Assembly: GCF_004000275.1 (NCBI RefSeq)
Contig: NZ_RCIP01000004.1
Location: 62,001-126,000 of the forward strand
Direction of reading: 5' to 3'
Length of the DNA: 64,000 bases
Origin: Saccharospirillum alexandrii
GTDB lineage: Bacteria; Pseudomonadota; Gammaproteobacteria; Pseudomonadales; Natronospirillaceae
Positions 28,168 through 38,689 of this stretch are shown here, piece after piece (the first letter of the stretch is position 1; every line of letters starts with the position of its first letter). Under the pieces are notes generated by a model. That model saw only the letters and a program-made list of their open reading frames with translations, ran no database searches and had not been told where the DNA came from. The translations under genes and the position numbers were made by a program.

Positions 28168-28922
28168 TTCAGGTAACTTCGGTAACCAAACACTATGGCG
28201 ACACACCGGTACTCAGATCGGTGAGTCTGACCCTGCCTAACGAAGGGGTGACCGCTCTGATCGGGCCAAACGGTGCCGGAAAATCAACGCTACTGGGCAT
28301 CATGAGCCGACTGCAAAAACCCGATTCGGGTCAGGTGCTGATCGATAATCTGGATGTCCACAGCACCGACAACGCACTGCTCGCCCGCAAACTGGCGATT
28401 TTGCGCCAGGACAACCCGATCAGCCTGCGCCTCACCGTCTTCGAACTGGTCGCCTTCGGCCGCTACCCTTACAGCCAGGGCCGACTGACCGATGAAGACA
28501 CCAACCAGATCAACCAGGCTCTCGGCTACCTGAACCTGCACAGTTTGCAGCATCGCTTTCTGGATGAGCTCTCGGGGGGACAGCGTCAGCGGGCCTGCAT
28601 CGCCATGGTATTGTGTCAGAACACCGATTACTTACTGCTCGATGAGCCGCTGAACAACCTCGACATGAAGCACGCTGTCGACATCATGAAACTGCTGCGC
28701 CGGGCGGCCGACGAACTCGGCAAACACATCGTACTGGTGTTGCACGACATCAACTTCGCTTCCTGCTACGCCGATACGATCGTCGCCATGGACCAGGGCA
28801 GCATCGCCCACCAGGGCACCCCGGATGAACTGATGACACCCGCCATCATGCGTGACCTGTACGGCATCGAGATGAGCATTCAGCGCATTCAGAACAAGCC
28901 GGTTGGGTTTTATCACCTGTGA
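28164..28922 (+). CDS. Iron-siderophore ABC transporter ATP-binding protein
   Basis: The 252-residue ATPase powers ferric-siderophore import. It has Walker A GPNGAGKST, the Q-loop region LRQDNPI, the signature LSGGQRQRACIAM, Walker B YLLLDEPLNNLD and the switch histidine HDINFA. The start is the ATG at 28164 (MIQVTSVTKHYG), inside the end of the permease gene. A longer frame back to 27795 is an overlap artefact. It ends 17 bases from the convergent gmk stop. Confidence 0.95.
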   Translation: MIQVTSVTKHYGDTPVLRSVSLTLPNEGVTALIGPNGAGKSTLLGIMSRLQKPDSGQVLIDNLDVHSTDNALLARKLAILRQDNPISLRLTVFELVAFGRYPYSQGRLTDEDTNQINQALGYLNLHSLQHRFLDELSGGQRQRACIAMVLCQNTDYLLLDEPLNNLDMKHAVDIMKLLRRAADELGKHIVLVLHDINFASCYADTIVAMDQGSIAHQGTPDELMTPAIMRDLYGIEMSIQRIQNKPVGFYHL

Positions 28923-28938
28923 CCGCTTGTTAATCAGC

Positions 28939-29643
<705 letters not shown>

Positions 29644-29878
29644 CTATTATAGGGGGTTTTCAGCCAGTCAGCATGGTTGATTCCGTAGCCACTGATCCTG
29701 AGAGGCTCTGATACTCACTTACACAGGATTTACCACTGACTGAAAGCCGGACCGGCCAAGGCCTGCAGCGGGAGTCACCCGCTTGTGATGAGACTGCTGT
29801 CTGGCATCGATATAGCCCGGCAGTCAGGCCTGCCATACACTGTCGACATCCCAGCTATAGAGGTTATACCAGCAACTC

Positions 29879-30901
29879 ATGAGCCTGCTGATCGCGTTTG
29901 CCGTGCTGTCCATTGCCGTCTCCTTTATCTGTTCGATTCTGGAAGCGGCGCTGCTGTCGATCACCCCGAGCTACATCGCACACCAGAAGGGCGAACGCCC
30001 CGAGCTTCACCAGAAGCTGCGTCAGCTGAAAGAGCACATCGACCAGCCACTGGCCGCCATTCTGACCCTGAATACCGTTGCACATACCGTCGGCGCCACC
30101 GGCGTCGGCGCCCAGGTGGCTGTGGTCTTTGGCGACGGTTACCTTGCCGTCGCCTCCGCGATCATGACCCTGCTGATTCTGCTGTTGTCTGAAATCATTC
30201 CAAAAACCGTAGGTGCCCGTTACTGGCCGGCGCTGGCGCCTTACTTGCCGTTTACCCTGCGAATGCTGATTCTGGTATTCAAACCCTTTATCTGGCTTTC
30301 AGACCAGGTGATGAAACTGTTCGGCACCGGCCAGTTCGAAAGCAACGTCCGCCAGGAAATCAAGGCACTGGCGGCCCTCGGCCGTGAACACAAAGCCCTG
30401 GATGCCGACGAGCAACGGGTGATATCAAACATTCTGGATCTGCACGACATGAAAGTACGGCAGATACTGACCCCCCGGTCAGTCTGCGTGACCGTGCGAC
30501 CGGACGAGACCGTCGAAACCTTCGCCGAACGGGTGAAAACCGGCCAGTTTTCCCGCTACCCGGTGCTCGACAAAGCCGAAGAGCCACTGGGCATCGTCTT
30601 CCGCCACGACGTACTCGATTTGAACGGCAAGACCACCGTCGCCGACGTGATGAAACCCATCAGCGTGGTGTCCGATCAGCTATCGGCCGAAAAACTCATG
30701 GCCCGGCTGATGGAAGAGCGTCAGCACATGTGCCTGGTATACGACGAATACGGCACCTGGCTGGGCCTGGTGACGCTGGAAGACATTCTCGAAACCATCA
30801 TCGGCCAGTCGATCATCGACGAAACCGACAACATCCCCGACATGCGCCGCCTGGCCCGGCGCCGCTGGAAGCACCGGCTGAAAGACCTGTCGGAGAGCTG
30901 A
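29879..30901 (+). CDS. CNNM-type membrane protein with CBS pair
   Basis: The 340-residue protein has an N-terminal DUF21/CNNM transmembrane domain with three or four helices (LLIAFAVLSIAVSFICSILEAALLS, AIMTLLILLLSEIIPKTVGARYW). A cytoplasmic CBS-domain pair follows, starting near VRQILTPRSVCVTVRPDE and ending VTLEDILETIIGQ. The C-terminal CorC_HlyC domain is absent, so the protein is short. The family is implicated in magnesium/cobalt transport or its regulation. It is unrelated in function to the neighbouring nucleotide genes. Confidence 0.9.
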   Translation: MSLLIAFAVLSIAVSFICSILEAALLSITPSYIAHQKGERPELHQKLRQLKEHIDQPLAAILTLNTVAHTVGATGVGAQVAVVFGDGYLAVASAIMTLLILLLSEIIPKTVGARYWPALAPYLPFTLRMLILVFKPFIWLSDQVMKLFGTGQFESNVRQEIKALAALGREHKALDADEQRVISNILDLHDMKVRQILTPRSVCVTVRPDETVETFAERVKTGQFSRYPVLDKAEEPLGIVFRHDVLDLNGKTTVADVMKPISVVSDQLSAEKLMARLMEERQHMCLVYDEYGTWLGLVTLEDILETIIGQSIIDETDNIPDMRRLARRRWKHRLKDLSES

Positions 30902-30912
30902 CCTTGGCTGGA

Positions 30913-31440
30913 TCAGTCGTTCCTTGACTGGTCCACCACAATTATCTCATCGAGCTCAAACCCATCGGATTCGACTCGCGCTTTGAACTGATCCATTGCC
31001 CGGTCACTGATGTTGGGCGTTCTGGACAGCAGCCATAAGTAGTCGCGGTTGTGCCCGGTTATATAAGCCCGGGAGTAGTTATCTTTGTCCAGATCAAACA
31101 CCACATAGGAGCTGTAGAAAGGCCCGAAGAAGGATACTTTCAAGTGGCCCACGTCGCTGTCACCTACAAACACCGCCCGGCCTTCGGCCTCCTGCCATTC
31201 ACCCTTGGCTTCGTTGTAGCCACGATTGAGAACGCGGATGCTGCCGTCATCATTCAGGCTGTACTCGGCGGTTACCTGGCTCAGGCCTCGCTCAAACCGG
31301 TGGTCCAGCCGGGCGATTTCGTACCAGGTGCCTAGAAAACGCTCCTGTTCAAACCCGGTGACCGGTTCGATGCCTTTAGGGAGGCCGGTGCAGCCTGTTA
31401 GTAACAGCAGTAGCGTTATAAGCAGTATTAATGGCTTCAT
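30913..31440 (-). CDS. blc: Outer-membrane lipoprotein lipocalin
   Basis: The 175-residue Blc-type lipocalin has a lipobox signal (LITLLLLLTGCTG, cysteine at residue 17). The lipocalin signature GTWYEIARLDHRFERGL comes first, then GRAVFVGDSDVGHLKVSFFGPFYSSY and the C-terminal LSRTPNISDRAMDQF. It probably binds lysophospholipid or fatty acids at the inner face of the outer membrane under stress. It converges on the CNNM gene, with a small hairpin (30910-30934) at the junction. Confidence 0.93.
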   Translation of the reverse strand: MKPLILLITLLLLLTGCTGLPKGIEPVTGFEQERFLGTWYEIARLDHRFERGLSQVTAEYSLNDDGSIRVLNRGYNEAKGEWQEAEGRAVFVGDSDVGHLKVSFFGPFYSSYVVFDLDKDNYSRAYITGHNRDYLWLLSRTPNISDRAMDQFKARVESDGFELDEIIVVDQSRND

Positions 31441-31549
31441 GAGGTTGCGTCCTTGGATTTCATTAACATAAATTGAGTGTCCTACGAGCTACTTCGATGA
31501 GCTGGACAGACCTTTACTAACGGCTTTCAAATCAAACAGGTTCCATAGC

Positions 31550-32140
31550 ATGGCAGATTCAGGGTTCTCCGCACTGATGCAACGTATTCTCGCCTGCCAG
31601 ACCTGCGCGAAAAACTTGCCCCAGGCCCCCAAGCCCATCCTCCAGGCCGACCCCTGTGCCACCATTCTGATCGCCGGCCAGGCGCCCGGACGTCGCGCTC
31701 ACGACAGCGGCGTGCCCTTTGATGATGCCAGTGGCGACCGGTTACGCCGTTGGCTGGGCGTAGATCGGGCTACGTTTTACAACCCTGCCCACTTTGCCAT
31801 TGTACCCATGGGGTTTTGCTACCCCGGTAAGGCAAGCGGCGGTGATGCGCCACCTCGGCCGGAATGCGCGGAACAATGGCATGCGTCACTGTTAGAAGCC
31901 CTGCCCAACATCCAACTGACCCTGGTGCTTGGCCGCTATGCGCTGGCGTATCACTTGCCACAGTATCAGCGCAGCACGGTTACGGAGGCGGTTCGACAAT
32001 GGGAGGATGTCTGGCCCCTTTACCTGCCACTGCCGCACCCCAGCCCGAGAAATCAGGCCTGGTTCAAACATAATCCGTGGTTTGAGGAGCAGGTTCTGCC
32101 CACACTGCAGGCGCAGATACAACGCTTGGTGTCGATCTGA
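31550..32140 (+). CDS. Uracil-DNA glycosylase family protein
   Basis: The 196-residue protein contains the UDG-superfamily motif A region ILIAGQAPGRRAHDSG and the C-terminal motif PLPHPSPRNQAWFK, in place of the HPSPLS of classical enzymes. This places it in the COG1573-like group whose members often have unproven activity. A CxxC (ACQTCAKN) at the N-terminus suggests a relic of the iron-sulfur site found in family 4 and 5 UDGs, but the other cysteines are not evident. A role in base excision repair is an inference from the family. Confidence 0.85.
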   Translation: MADSGFSALMQRILACQTCAKNLPQAPKPILQADPCATILIAGQAPGRRAHDSGVPFDDASGDRLRRWLGVDRATFYNPAHFAIVPMGFCYPGKASGGDAPPRPECAEQWHASLLEALPNIQLTLVLGRYALAYHLPQYQRSTVTEAVRQWEDVWPLYLPLPHPSPRNQAWFKHNPWFEEQVLPTLQAQIQRLVSI

Positions 32141-32170
32141 TACGGCGGCTTTTGCATCAGTCGGGTGTGG

Positions 32171-33004
32171 TTAGCGATAGCTGGCCAGAATCCGGTCAAC
32201 TGCCTGACTGAATTCCAACGAGTCGAGCACGGTGTCAATGCGCGTCAGCATCTCGATTGCGTCAGGGTGGCCTGAGTGAATACCAACGTGAAATGGAATA
32301 CTGGCATTAGGTATGAAACGGACCGGTTCAAACGCAATATGATCTTGATAGCCCAACTCTTTGGCGATGTGTACCGCCTGTTCAGCTGGCATGACCATAA
32401 AATCACCCGCTTGGCGTCGCACCAGCATGTGCATCATGGTATCGGTATGGCCCAACAAAAGGGTGTCCAGGGTCGCCGGAATATTATCCCGTTCCCACTC
32501 AGCACCCTGCTGTCCGATAAACGTGAGCCCTTGTAAGTCTTCAAAACTGCGAGCTTGCTCGATGCGTTGGCGCTGCGGGTGATCACGGCGGTAGATCAGG
32601 AAGCCAAAGTCCATATGAAACAGGGGGGTATTGCTGAACAGCGCATACGTCTTACGATCACTGGAAGGGTAGGTCACAAACCCGTCGATTTGGCCCGTTT
32701 CTACCGCGCGTTGCATCCGCACCCAGGGCCCTGCGGTCATCGTCACCGAGTCGTCTGGTAAGCGGTCGAACAGTTCAGCCGTCAAGTCGGGAATGATGCC
32801 TTGTGCCTTGCCCGGCCCTCCGTCACTGACCGGTGCCTCATCTTCCGCAAACCCCATCACCCAGTCCTGCGCCGTTGCCTGCAAGCCTGTTAGCCCCAGG
32901 CACAGTACAAAACAGGGCCAAACCAACGCTTTGCGACAACGATCGATCCGTCGTAGCACCGGCACTTCGGGGGCCTTGGTTGAACTGGGCTCTGGGCGTT
33001 TCAT
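32171..33004 (-). CDS. Periplasmic solute-binding protein, amino-acid-transporter type (family 3)
   Basis: The 277-residue protein has a membrane-crossing N-terminus (ALVWPCFVLCLGLTGLQATAQ, likely a cleaved signal after a 25-residue basic leader) and an SBP_bac_3-like body (AQGIIPDLTAELFDRL, MQRAVETGQIDGFVTYPSSDRK, FEDLQGLTFIGQQG). No permease or ATPase gene is nearby. It may be an orphan sensor-type binding protein. Its start overlaps the yicC stop by four bases (33001-33004), so it is translationally coupled to that gene. Confidence 0.85.
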   Translation of the reverse strand: MKRPEPSSTKAPEVPVLRRIDRCRKALVWPCFVLCLGLTGLQATAQDWVMGFAEDEAPVSDGGPGKAQGIIPDLTAELFDRLPDDSVTMTAGPWVRMQRAVETGQIDGFVTYPSSDRKTYALFSNTPLFHMDFGFLIYRRDHPQRQRIEQARSFEDLQGLTFIGQQGAEWERDNIPATLDTLLLGHTDTMMHMLVRRQAGDFMVMPAEQAVHIAKELGYQDHIAFEPVRFIPNASIPFHVGIHSGHPDAIEMLTRIDTVLDSLEFSQAVDRILASYR

Positions 33005-33864
33005 TCGATATTTTGCACCTGCTCGCGCATTTGTTCGATCAACACTTTCAGGTCCACTGAGGCTTGTGTCACCCGGCTGTTGGTGGCTTTGGAGCCCAAC
33101 GTGTTGGCTTCGCGGTTGAACTCCTGCATCAGAAAATCGAGCCGCCGCCCAATAGACCCTTTCTGGCTGAGAATGTGCCGAACTTCTCGGGTATGAGTCA
33201 CGAGGCGATCCAGTTCTTCTGCTACGTCGGCTTTCTGGGCGAGAATCACGACCTCCTGCTCCAGCCGGTCCGGCTCGAGGTCAACTTGCAACTGAACCGC
33301 TTTGGCTCTCAGGGAATCCCGGAAACTGGCCACCCAGCCCGGCATTTCCTCGCGCAGCACCTCGACAATGGCGTCGATCTCATCGAGCCGGTCACTGATC
33401 ATCTTGCCCAGCTCCTGGCCTTCACGGCGCCGGTGAGCCATAAAATCGGTGAGGGCGGCGTCAAACAGAGAACGCATACTGCTGAACACGGCCTCCATAT
33501 CCACCGCTTCCTCGGCGAGAATGCCGGGGTACTGCAACAGCGCGAGCGCATCCGGCATCGGACTGTCGGCAACGTTATCGCGTACTTTGTGAAGCGCTGC
33601 GTTCAGGGCTTGCAATCGTTCGACGTTGACGTCCAGCCCGGCACTGGCCTGGTTCGGATAAAACCGTAACTGAACGTCGACCTTGCCGCGTTTGACCTGC
33701 TTTTTCAGCGCCTCACGCAGAGGCATTTCCACCGGCTTCAGGGTGTCTGGCTGGCGAAAGGTCGGTTCAAGGTAGCGGTGATTCACCGAACGAATTTCGA
33801 CCGACAGGGTACCGAAGGCGGTGTCTTCTTCGCGCCGGGCGAAGGCGGTCATGCTGTCGGTCAT
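33001..33864 (-). CDS. yicC: YicC family endoribonuclease
   Basis: The 287-residue protein starts MTDSMTAFARREEDTAFGTL and ends with the family-typical DFLMQEFNREANTLGSKATN and QASVDLKVLIEQMREQVQNIE. YicC proteins are reported as RNases that help degrade certain small RNAs. It lies three bases downstream of rph, with gmk expected next; instead the binding-protein gene follows in overlap. Confidence 0.95.
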   Translation of the reverse strand: MTDSMTAFARREEDTAFGTLSVEIRSVNHRYLEPTFRQPDTLKPVEMPLREALKKQVKRGKVDVQLRFYPNQASAGLDVNVERLQALNAALHKVRDNVADSPMPDALALLQYPGILAEEAVDMEAVFSSMRSLFDAALTDFMAHRRREGQELGKMISDRLDEIDAIVEVLREEMPGWVASFRDSLRAKAVQLQVDLEPDRLEQEVVILAQKADVAEELDRLVTHTREVRHILSQKGSIGRRLDFLMQEFNREANTLGSKATNSRVTQASVDLKVLIEQMREQVQNIE

Positions 33865-33867
33865 GGC

Positions 33868-34590
33868 TCAGGCCTCCGGGTTCAGCGCCGCACGCTGCAG
33901 GTCGCAGAGTTCGGCAACGCCTTTGCGGGCCAGGGCCAGCATGGCGTTCAGTTCGTCGGGTTGGAACGGCTCGCCTTCGGCGGTGCCCTGTATTTCGATG
34001 AAGCCACCGTCGCCGGTCATGATGACGTTCAAATCGGTATCGCAGGTGCTGTCTTCAGCGTAGTCCAGATCCAGCACCGGGGTGTTCTGCCAGATGCCGA
34101 CCGAAACGGCGGCGATGGGGTGACGGATCGGGTTGGTCTTGATCATGCCGTTGGCCAGCATGTGATTGACGGCATCGGTCAGGGCCACAAAGGCACCGGT
34201 AATGGCGGCCGTGCGGGTGCCGCCATCGGCCTGAATCACATCGCAGTCAAGAGTGATGCTGTGTTCGCCAAGTGCCGTCATATCGACCGCAGCGCGCAAC
34301 GACCGACCGATTAACCGGCCGATTTCCACGGTGCGGCCGCCCTGCTTGCCACGCGCGGCTTCGCGCTGGTTCCGGGAGCCGGTGGCGCGCGGCAGCATGC
34401 CGTATTCGGCGGTTACCCAACCCTGGCCCTTGCCCTTCAGAAAACGCGGCACGCTGGTGTCAACGCTGGCGGTCACGATGACCTGGGTATCCCCAAAACT
34501 GACCAGTACCGAGCCTTCGGCATGCTTGGTGAAACCGCGTTGAATGCTGACGGGGCGAAGTTGATCCGGTGTACGACCGCTTGGGCGCAT
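33868..34590 (-). CDS. rph: Ribonuclease PH
   Basis: Phosphorolytic 3'-to-5' exoribonuclease that trims tRNA precursors. The 240 residues begin [20 protein letters not shown]. Conserved blocks are [76 protein letters not shown] and the C-terminal [11 protein letters not shown]. The start is the ATG at 34590 (AAAGG upstream); the reading frame upstream to 34764 is not family sequence. Length is normal. Confidence 0.96.
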   Translation of the reverse strand: MRPSGRTPDQLRPVSIQRGFTKHAEGSVLVSFGDTQVIVTASVDTSVPRFLKGKGQGWVTAEYGMLPRATGSRNQREAARGKQGGRTVEIGRLIGRSLRAAVDMTALGEHSITLDCDVIQADGGTRTAAITGAFVALTDAVNHMLANGMIKTNPIRHPIAAVSVGIWQNTPVLDLDYAEDSTCDTDLNVIMTGDGGFIEIQGTAEGEPFQPDELNAMLALARKGVAELCDLQRAALNPEA

Positions 34591-34660
34591 AGGGTAAAGC
34601 CTTTCACTGATTGATGAACCCGACAGTATAGAGGTCGGGCTCGCCTGTGCACACCGTGCA

Positions 34661-36157
34661 TCAGGAACAGCTTTCGGGCGCGTCCAGTCGGGTGAAACGG
34701 TAACTGTAAGCCGGCTGGGCGTCGCTGTTGTCACGTTGCACCCAGGGCAGGGGCTCTCCGGCATCCCAGTCGAAGGTTTCAGGCCATTGATCCTCCACTT
34801 GAACGAACCGGCTGTCGAGGGACGGACTGGTCACGGTCAGGGTCGGCCGGGGCTGGTTGTCCGGCAGAATCAGGGTAATTGGCACCGGTTTCAGGTTAAC
34901 GGTTAGCAGGGTCAGCACGCCGGGGGTTGCGGGGTCGCAATGGGCATAGGCCTGAATCACCGCGCCACTGCCGCGTACCTCAAACCAGCGCGGGCCCATC
35001 AGCCGGTTCCACAGCACCTGGGCCCAGTAATCCGGGTTGGGGCTGTAGCGGGTGCGGTGGGCGAGCAGGGCGTAGTCGCCGCCAACCAGCGACTGCCGAA
35101 TCACGGTGTCCTGCCCGGTTTGAGCGGCCGTACCCAGCAAGGTCAGCCACCACAGGCTGGAGCCAAAGCGATTGGTCAGCTGATCAACACCACCGCACTG
35201 GGCCGGGCCGGTCTCGCCAAGCCAGAGTTCGGAGTCGGGCGAGTAACGATCGACCCAGCCGCGAACGCGCTGCGCCTGACGGCGGAATTCGTCCACCGCT
35301 TCAATGTCGACCAGCGATTCCCACTCGGCCCCTTCGGTGCGGACACGACAGCGAGACGACTGGGTCGGGTAGTAATGCCAGCTGAAGATGGCCGGGTTGG
35401 CGCCGTTTTCCAGGAAGGTGCGGGAACTGCCCACCAGCGGTCGCAAGGGTTCACCGATGCCGGGCCAGAAGGCATTGGCGGGCCCGGCCAACGGAATTTT
35501 GCCGGTCAGCGCGCGGGCTCTGGCGAATTCTTCAGTGTACTGATCGAACCCGTATTGATGCCTCAGGCCAAACATCAGCCAGTGGGCTCCGGGTTCGTTG
35601 CCGAACTCGAGTACGCCGTTGTAGTCCTGCGGCAGCCAGCCGAGCAGACGCTGTAATTGACCCGGTTGCCAGTCGCCGCCGTCACGCACCCGGGGGCCCG
35701 TGCTGGTGGTGATCATAGGCCGGGCGCCTGCGGCCCGGGTGAAGGTCAGAAACCCGGTCAGGTCGCCGCGGTCCAGCCACGGCTGGGCGGCGGCCGGGTC
35801 ATCCGGAGCCTGCCACCAGAGTTTGTCGGCTTCGGTGCCGCCAAGCCGGATCCAGGCGGGCGCCAGAATTCGGGTCCAGCGCTGCAGGTCGGCATCGCTC
35901 AGGTCGAGCGGGCGGGGCGGCCCATCGAGGTCGGTCCACCAGTCGCCGCCGGTCAGCATGGCGGCATCGATGGCAACACCCACGAAATCCGCACTTGTTT
36001 CACCGCGCTCGAACCCCACACTCAGGTAAATAGTGGTCGGGGTTCTGACAGGAGCCCATACTAAACCGATCAGGATCAGTACCAGTGCAGCGGTGAGCCA
36101 TCGTGGGTGACGCCATAGGGCGCGGAGCAATGCAGTCATGCGCCGGTTATACGACAT
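34661..36157 (-). CDS. Membrane-anchored GH79 heparanase-like glycoside hydrolase
   Basis: The ~498-residue protein has one N-terminal transmembrane helix ([15 protein letters not shown]) and a (beta/alpha)8 glycosidase body that matches the heparanase pattern block by block. [14 protein letters not shown] stands for [24 protein letters not shown] carries the acid/base glutamate (about residue 188), [11 protein letters not shown] follows, and [12 protein letters not shown] carries the nucleophile (about 315). [14 protein letters not shown] and [14 protein letters not shown] come next, then a C-terminal beta-sandwich. GH79 enzymes cleave beta-glucuronide bonds. The start is uncertain: ATGs at 36157 and 36139 both lack a good ribosome site. 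Confidence 0.85.
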   Translation of the reverse strand: MSYNRRMTALLRALWRHPRWLTAALVLILIGLVWAPVRTPTTIYLSVGFERGETSADFVGVAIDAAMLTGGDWWTDLDGPPRPLDLSDADLQRWTRILAPAWIRLGGTEADKLWWQAPDDPAAAQPWLDRGDLTGFLTFTRAAGARPMITTSTGPRVRDGGDWQPGQLQRLLGWLPQDYNGVLEFGNEPGAHWLMFGLRHQYGFDQYTEEFARARALTGKIPLAGPANAFWPGIGEPLRPLVGSSRTFLENGANPAIFSWHYYPTQSSRCRVRTEGAEWESLVDIEAVDEFRRQAQRVRGWVDRYSPDSELWLGETGPAQCGGVDQLTNRFGSSLWWLTLLGTAAQTGQDTVIRQSLVGGDYALLAHRTRYSPNPDYWAQVLWNRLMGPRWFEVRGSGAVIQAYAHCDPATPGVLTLLTVNLKPVPITLILPDNQPRPTLTVTSPSLDSRFVQVEDQWPETFDWDAGEPLPWVQRDNSDAQPAYSYRFTRLDAPESCS

Positions 36158-36236
36158 TTCTGTGACCGTTTGACGACACCGCCATGACCGCCTGGCACCG
36201 TACTGACCCTTCAAGACTCAACAAAAGGACACCACC

Positions 36237-38276
36237 ATGACCAACCCATTGCTTGAACCGCATGAACTGCCGCCCTTTGAGCAATTCAAGGCAGACCAGA
36301 TCGTCCCGGCCATGACCGAGATCATCGACAGCAGCAAGGCACGCATCAATGAACTGGTGGAAACGGTTGCCGAGCCGACCTGGGAGTCCCTGATTGAGCC
36401 CATCAGCGAACTGGATGAACGGCTCGACAATGCCTGGGCGGTATTTGGCCACCTGACTGGCGTTAAGGATTCGCCCGAACTGCGTGATGCCTACAGCCAG
36501 GCTCTGGCGTTGCTGACCGATTACCAGAGCTGGCTCGGCCAGCACGATGGCCTGTTCAAAGCTTATCAACAAATCGCAGGACGGGATGACTTCAACACGC
36601 TGTCCACCGCCCAGAAGGCAGCGATCGAGCAAGCCCTGCGCGATTTCCGGCTGTCCGGCATCGACCTGAACGAGAACGACAAAAAAGCCTTCGCAACGCT
36701 GCAGTCGGAACTGGCCCAATTGCAGCAGCGCTTCAGTGAGCACGTACTGGATGCCACACAGGCCTGGTCGCTGCACATTACTGATGAAGCCCGTTTGTCC
36801 GGCTTGCCCGCCTCAGCCCGGGCCACCCTGGCACAGTATGCCCGCCAGAAAGACAAGGACGGCTGGCTGGTCACCCTGGAAATGCCCTCGGTCATTCCCG
36901 TGCTGACCTACGCCGACGACCGTGAGCTGCGCCGCGAGACCTACATGGCCCATGTTACTCGCGCATCAGATGTTGGCCCATTCGGCGGTGTTTACGACAA
37001 TGGCCCGGAAATGACCGACATTCTGACCAAACGCCAGGCCGCTGCCGAGCTGTTGGGGTATGCCAACCACGCCGAAGTCTCGCTGGCGACCAAGATGGCC
37101 GACTCTCCGGCGGCCGTGCTCGACTTCCTAAACCAGCTGGCCGCCAAAGCGGTGCCCCAGGCCAAACACGAATACGAAGAGCTGGTCGTCTTCGCCCGGG
37201 ATGAGCTGGGCATGACCGATGAGCTGGAGCCCTGGGACATCAGCTACGCCAGTGAAAAGCTGAAGGAGCAGCGCTATGCCGTCTCGCAGGAAGAGCTGAA
37301 ACCGTATTTCCCGGCACCGCGTGTGATCGAAGGCCTGTTCGAAACCGCACACCGTCTGTTCGACATTTCGTTCGAGCAAGTCTCCGACTTTGAGACGTAC
37401 CACCCGGATGTGCAGCTCTACAATGTGCTGGAGAATGGTGACGTCGTAGCCCGCTTCTACATGGATCTCTATGCCCGCGAAGGCAAGCGCGGCGGCGCCT
37501 GGATGGACGAATGCCGCAAGCGGGTACGCATCGGCACTAAGCTGCAAAAACCCGTTGCCTATCTGACCTGCAACTTCACGCCCCCGGTCGATGGCAAACC
37601 CTCGCTGCTGACGCACGACGAAGTAACCACCCTGTTCCACGAATTTGGCCACAGTTTGCATCACATGCTAACGCGGGTGGACGTCGGCGATGTCAGTGGC
37701 ATCAGCGGGGTCGCCTGGGATGCCGTCGAGCTGCCCAGTCAATTCATGGAAAACTGGTGCTGGGAGCCCGAGGCACTGGCTTTTATTTCGGGTCATGTGG
37801 AGACGGGTGAACCCCTGCCGGCCGATCTGCTGGAAAAAATGCTGGCCGCCAAGAACTTCCAGTCAGCCATGGGCACGGCGCGCCAGCTGCAGTTCTCCCT
37901 GTTCGACATGAAGCTGCACAACAAAACCGAGGCGTTTATGGTGAACGATGTGCAAGCGGTACTGGATCAGGTTCGGGAAGAGGTGTCGGTCATTAAAACC
38001 GTGCCGGAGAATCGCTTCCAGCACAGCTTTGGTCATATTTTCGCCGGTGGCTATTCGGCCGGCTACTACAGCTACAAGTGGGCCGAAGTGCTGAGCGCCG
38101 ATGCCTACAGCCGCTTTGAGGAGGAGGGCATCTTCAATGCAGAAACCGGCAAGGCCTTTCGAGACGTGATTCTGGCCAATGGCGGCAGTGTGCCAGCTGG
38201 CGATCTGTTCAAACAGTTCCGCGGGCGGGAACCGCAAGTGGATGCGTTGCTGCGCCATAGCGGCATAGCGGCATAG
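36237..38276 (+). CDS. prlC: Oligopeptidase A (M3 family metallopeptidase)
   Basis: Cytosolic zinc peptidase that degrades signal peptides and short oligopeptides. The 679-residue protein starts MTNPLLEPHELPPFEQFK, as is typical for PrlC, and has the HExxH zinc motif in TLFHEFGHSLHHML with the downstream glutamate region ELPSQFMENWC. Length matches the family. AAAAGGA lies about seven bases before the ATG. Divergent from the GH79 gene. Confidence 0.97.
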   Translation: MTNPLLEPHELPPFEQFKADQIVPAMTEIIDSSKARINELVETVAEPTWESLIEPISELDERLDNAWAVFGHLTGVKDSPELRDAYSQALALLTDYQSWLGQHDGLFKAYQQIAGRDDFNTLSTAQKAAIEQALRDFRLSGIDLNENDKKAFATLQSELAQLQQRFSEHVLDATQAWSLHITDEARLSGLPASARATLAQYARQKDKDGWLVTLEMPSVIPVLTYADDRELRRETYMAHVTRASDVGPFGGVYDNGPEMTDILTKRQAAAELLGYANHAEVSLATKMADSPAAVLDFLNQLAAKAVPQAKHEYEELVVFARDELGMTDELEPWDISYASEKLKEQRYAVSQEELKPYFPAPRVIEGLFETAHRLFDISFEQVSDFETYHPDVQLYNVLENGDVVARFYMDLYAREGKRGGAWMDECRKRVRIGTKLQKPVAYLTCNFTPPVDGKPSLLTHDEVTTLFHEFGHSLHHMLTRVDVGDVSGISGVAWDAVELPSQFMENWCWEPEALAFISGHVETGEPLPADLLEKMLAAKNFQSAMGTARQLQFSLFDMKLHNKTEAFMVNDVQAVLDQVREEVSVIKTVPENRFQHSFGHIFAGGYSAGYYSYKWAEVLSADAYSRFEEEGIFNAETGKAFRDVILANGGSVPAGDLFKQFRGREPQVDALLRHSGIAA

Positions 38277-38297
38277 CCGCCTGATTCAGTGGTTCAG

Positions 38298-38329
38298 CGC
38301 CGAACCCTGCCCAGTAGCAGGGTTCGGCG
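38298..38329. terminator. Strong hairpin between convergent prlC and HopJ-family gene
   Basis: A perfect 13-bp stem (CGCCGAACCCTGC with GCAGGGTTCGGCG) and a six-base loop sit midway between the two stop codons. The following T content is low in either direction (GTTTACC on plus), but the position and stem fit a shared terminator. Confidence 0.75.
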
Positions 38330-38332
38330 AGT

Positions 38333-38689
38333 TTACCCTTCAGACGCTCTTTTCTTCAGCGCTATGGCTGAAAAATGCACGCCTTTCCAGCCATGCTGCA
38401 TAAACTGACGAATGTTGGCGTGATCCTGCCCGTCGGGATTGCCCAGCACATCTTTGCGATAATAATCACCAAACAGCGCCAGGGTGGTCGCTTCCGGCAA
38501 GTTCATCGCATGGGCAAAGGCCAGCAGGCGGCATGATCCCTGGTTAGTACCGGCGGCGTTGCGCTGCTCGCCCACCGAAAACGCCACCGGCGTGAATTCG
38601 AACTCCCGATCGATCACGGCAATGGCCTGGTCAAAGTCGATCGTCTCTGGCCGGGTGTATAGCTGGTCTGCAAAGTCGTTTAATGTCAT
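38333..38689 (-). CDS. HopJ type III effector family protein
   Basis: The 118-residue protein starting MTLNDFADQLYTRPETIDF matches the small HopJ family: FEFTPVAFSVGEQRNAAGTNQGSC, LLAFAHAMNLPEATTLALFGDYYRKDVLGNP and the closing NIRQFMQHGW. Despite the name, most family members occur in free-living bacteria with no type III secretion and have no known function. The ATG at 38689 is used; an in-frame TTG nine bases upstream is not. Confidence 0.88.
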   Translation of the reverse strand: MTLNDFADQLYTRPETIDFDQAIAVIDREFEFTPVAFSVGEQRNAAGTNQGSCRLLAFAHAMNLPEATTLALFGDYYRKDVLGNPDGQDHANIRQFMQHGWKGVHFSAIALKKRASEG

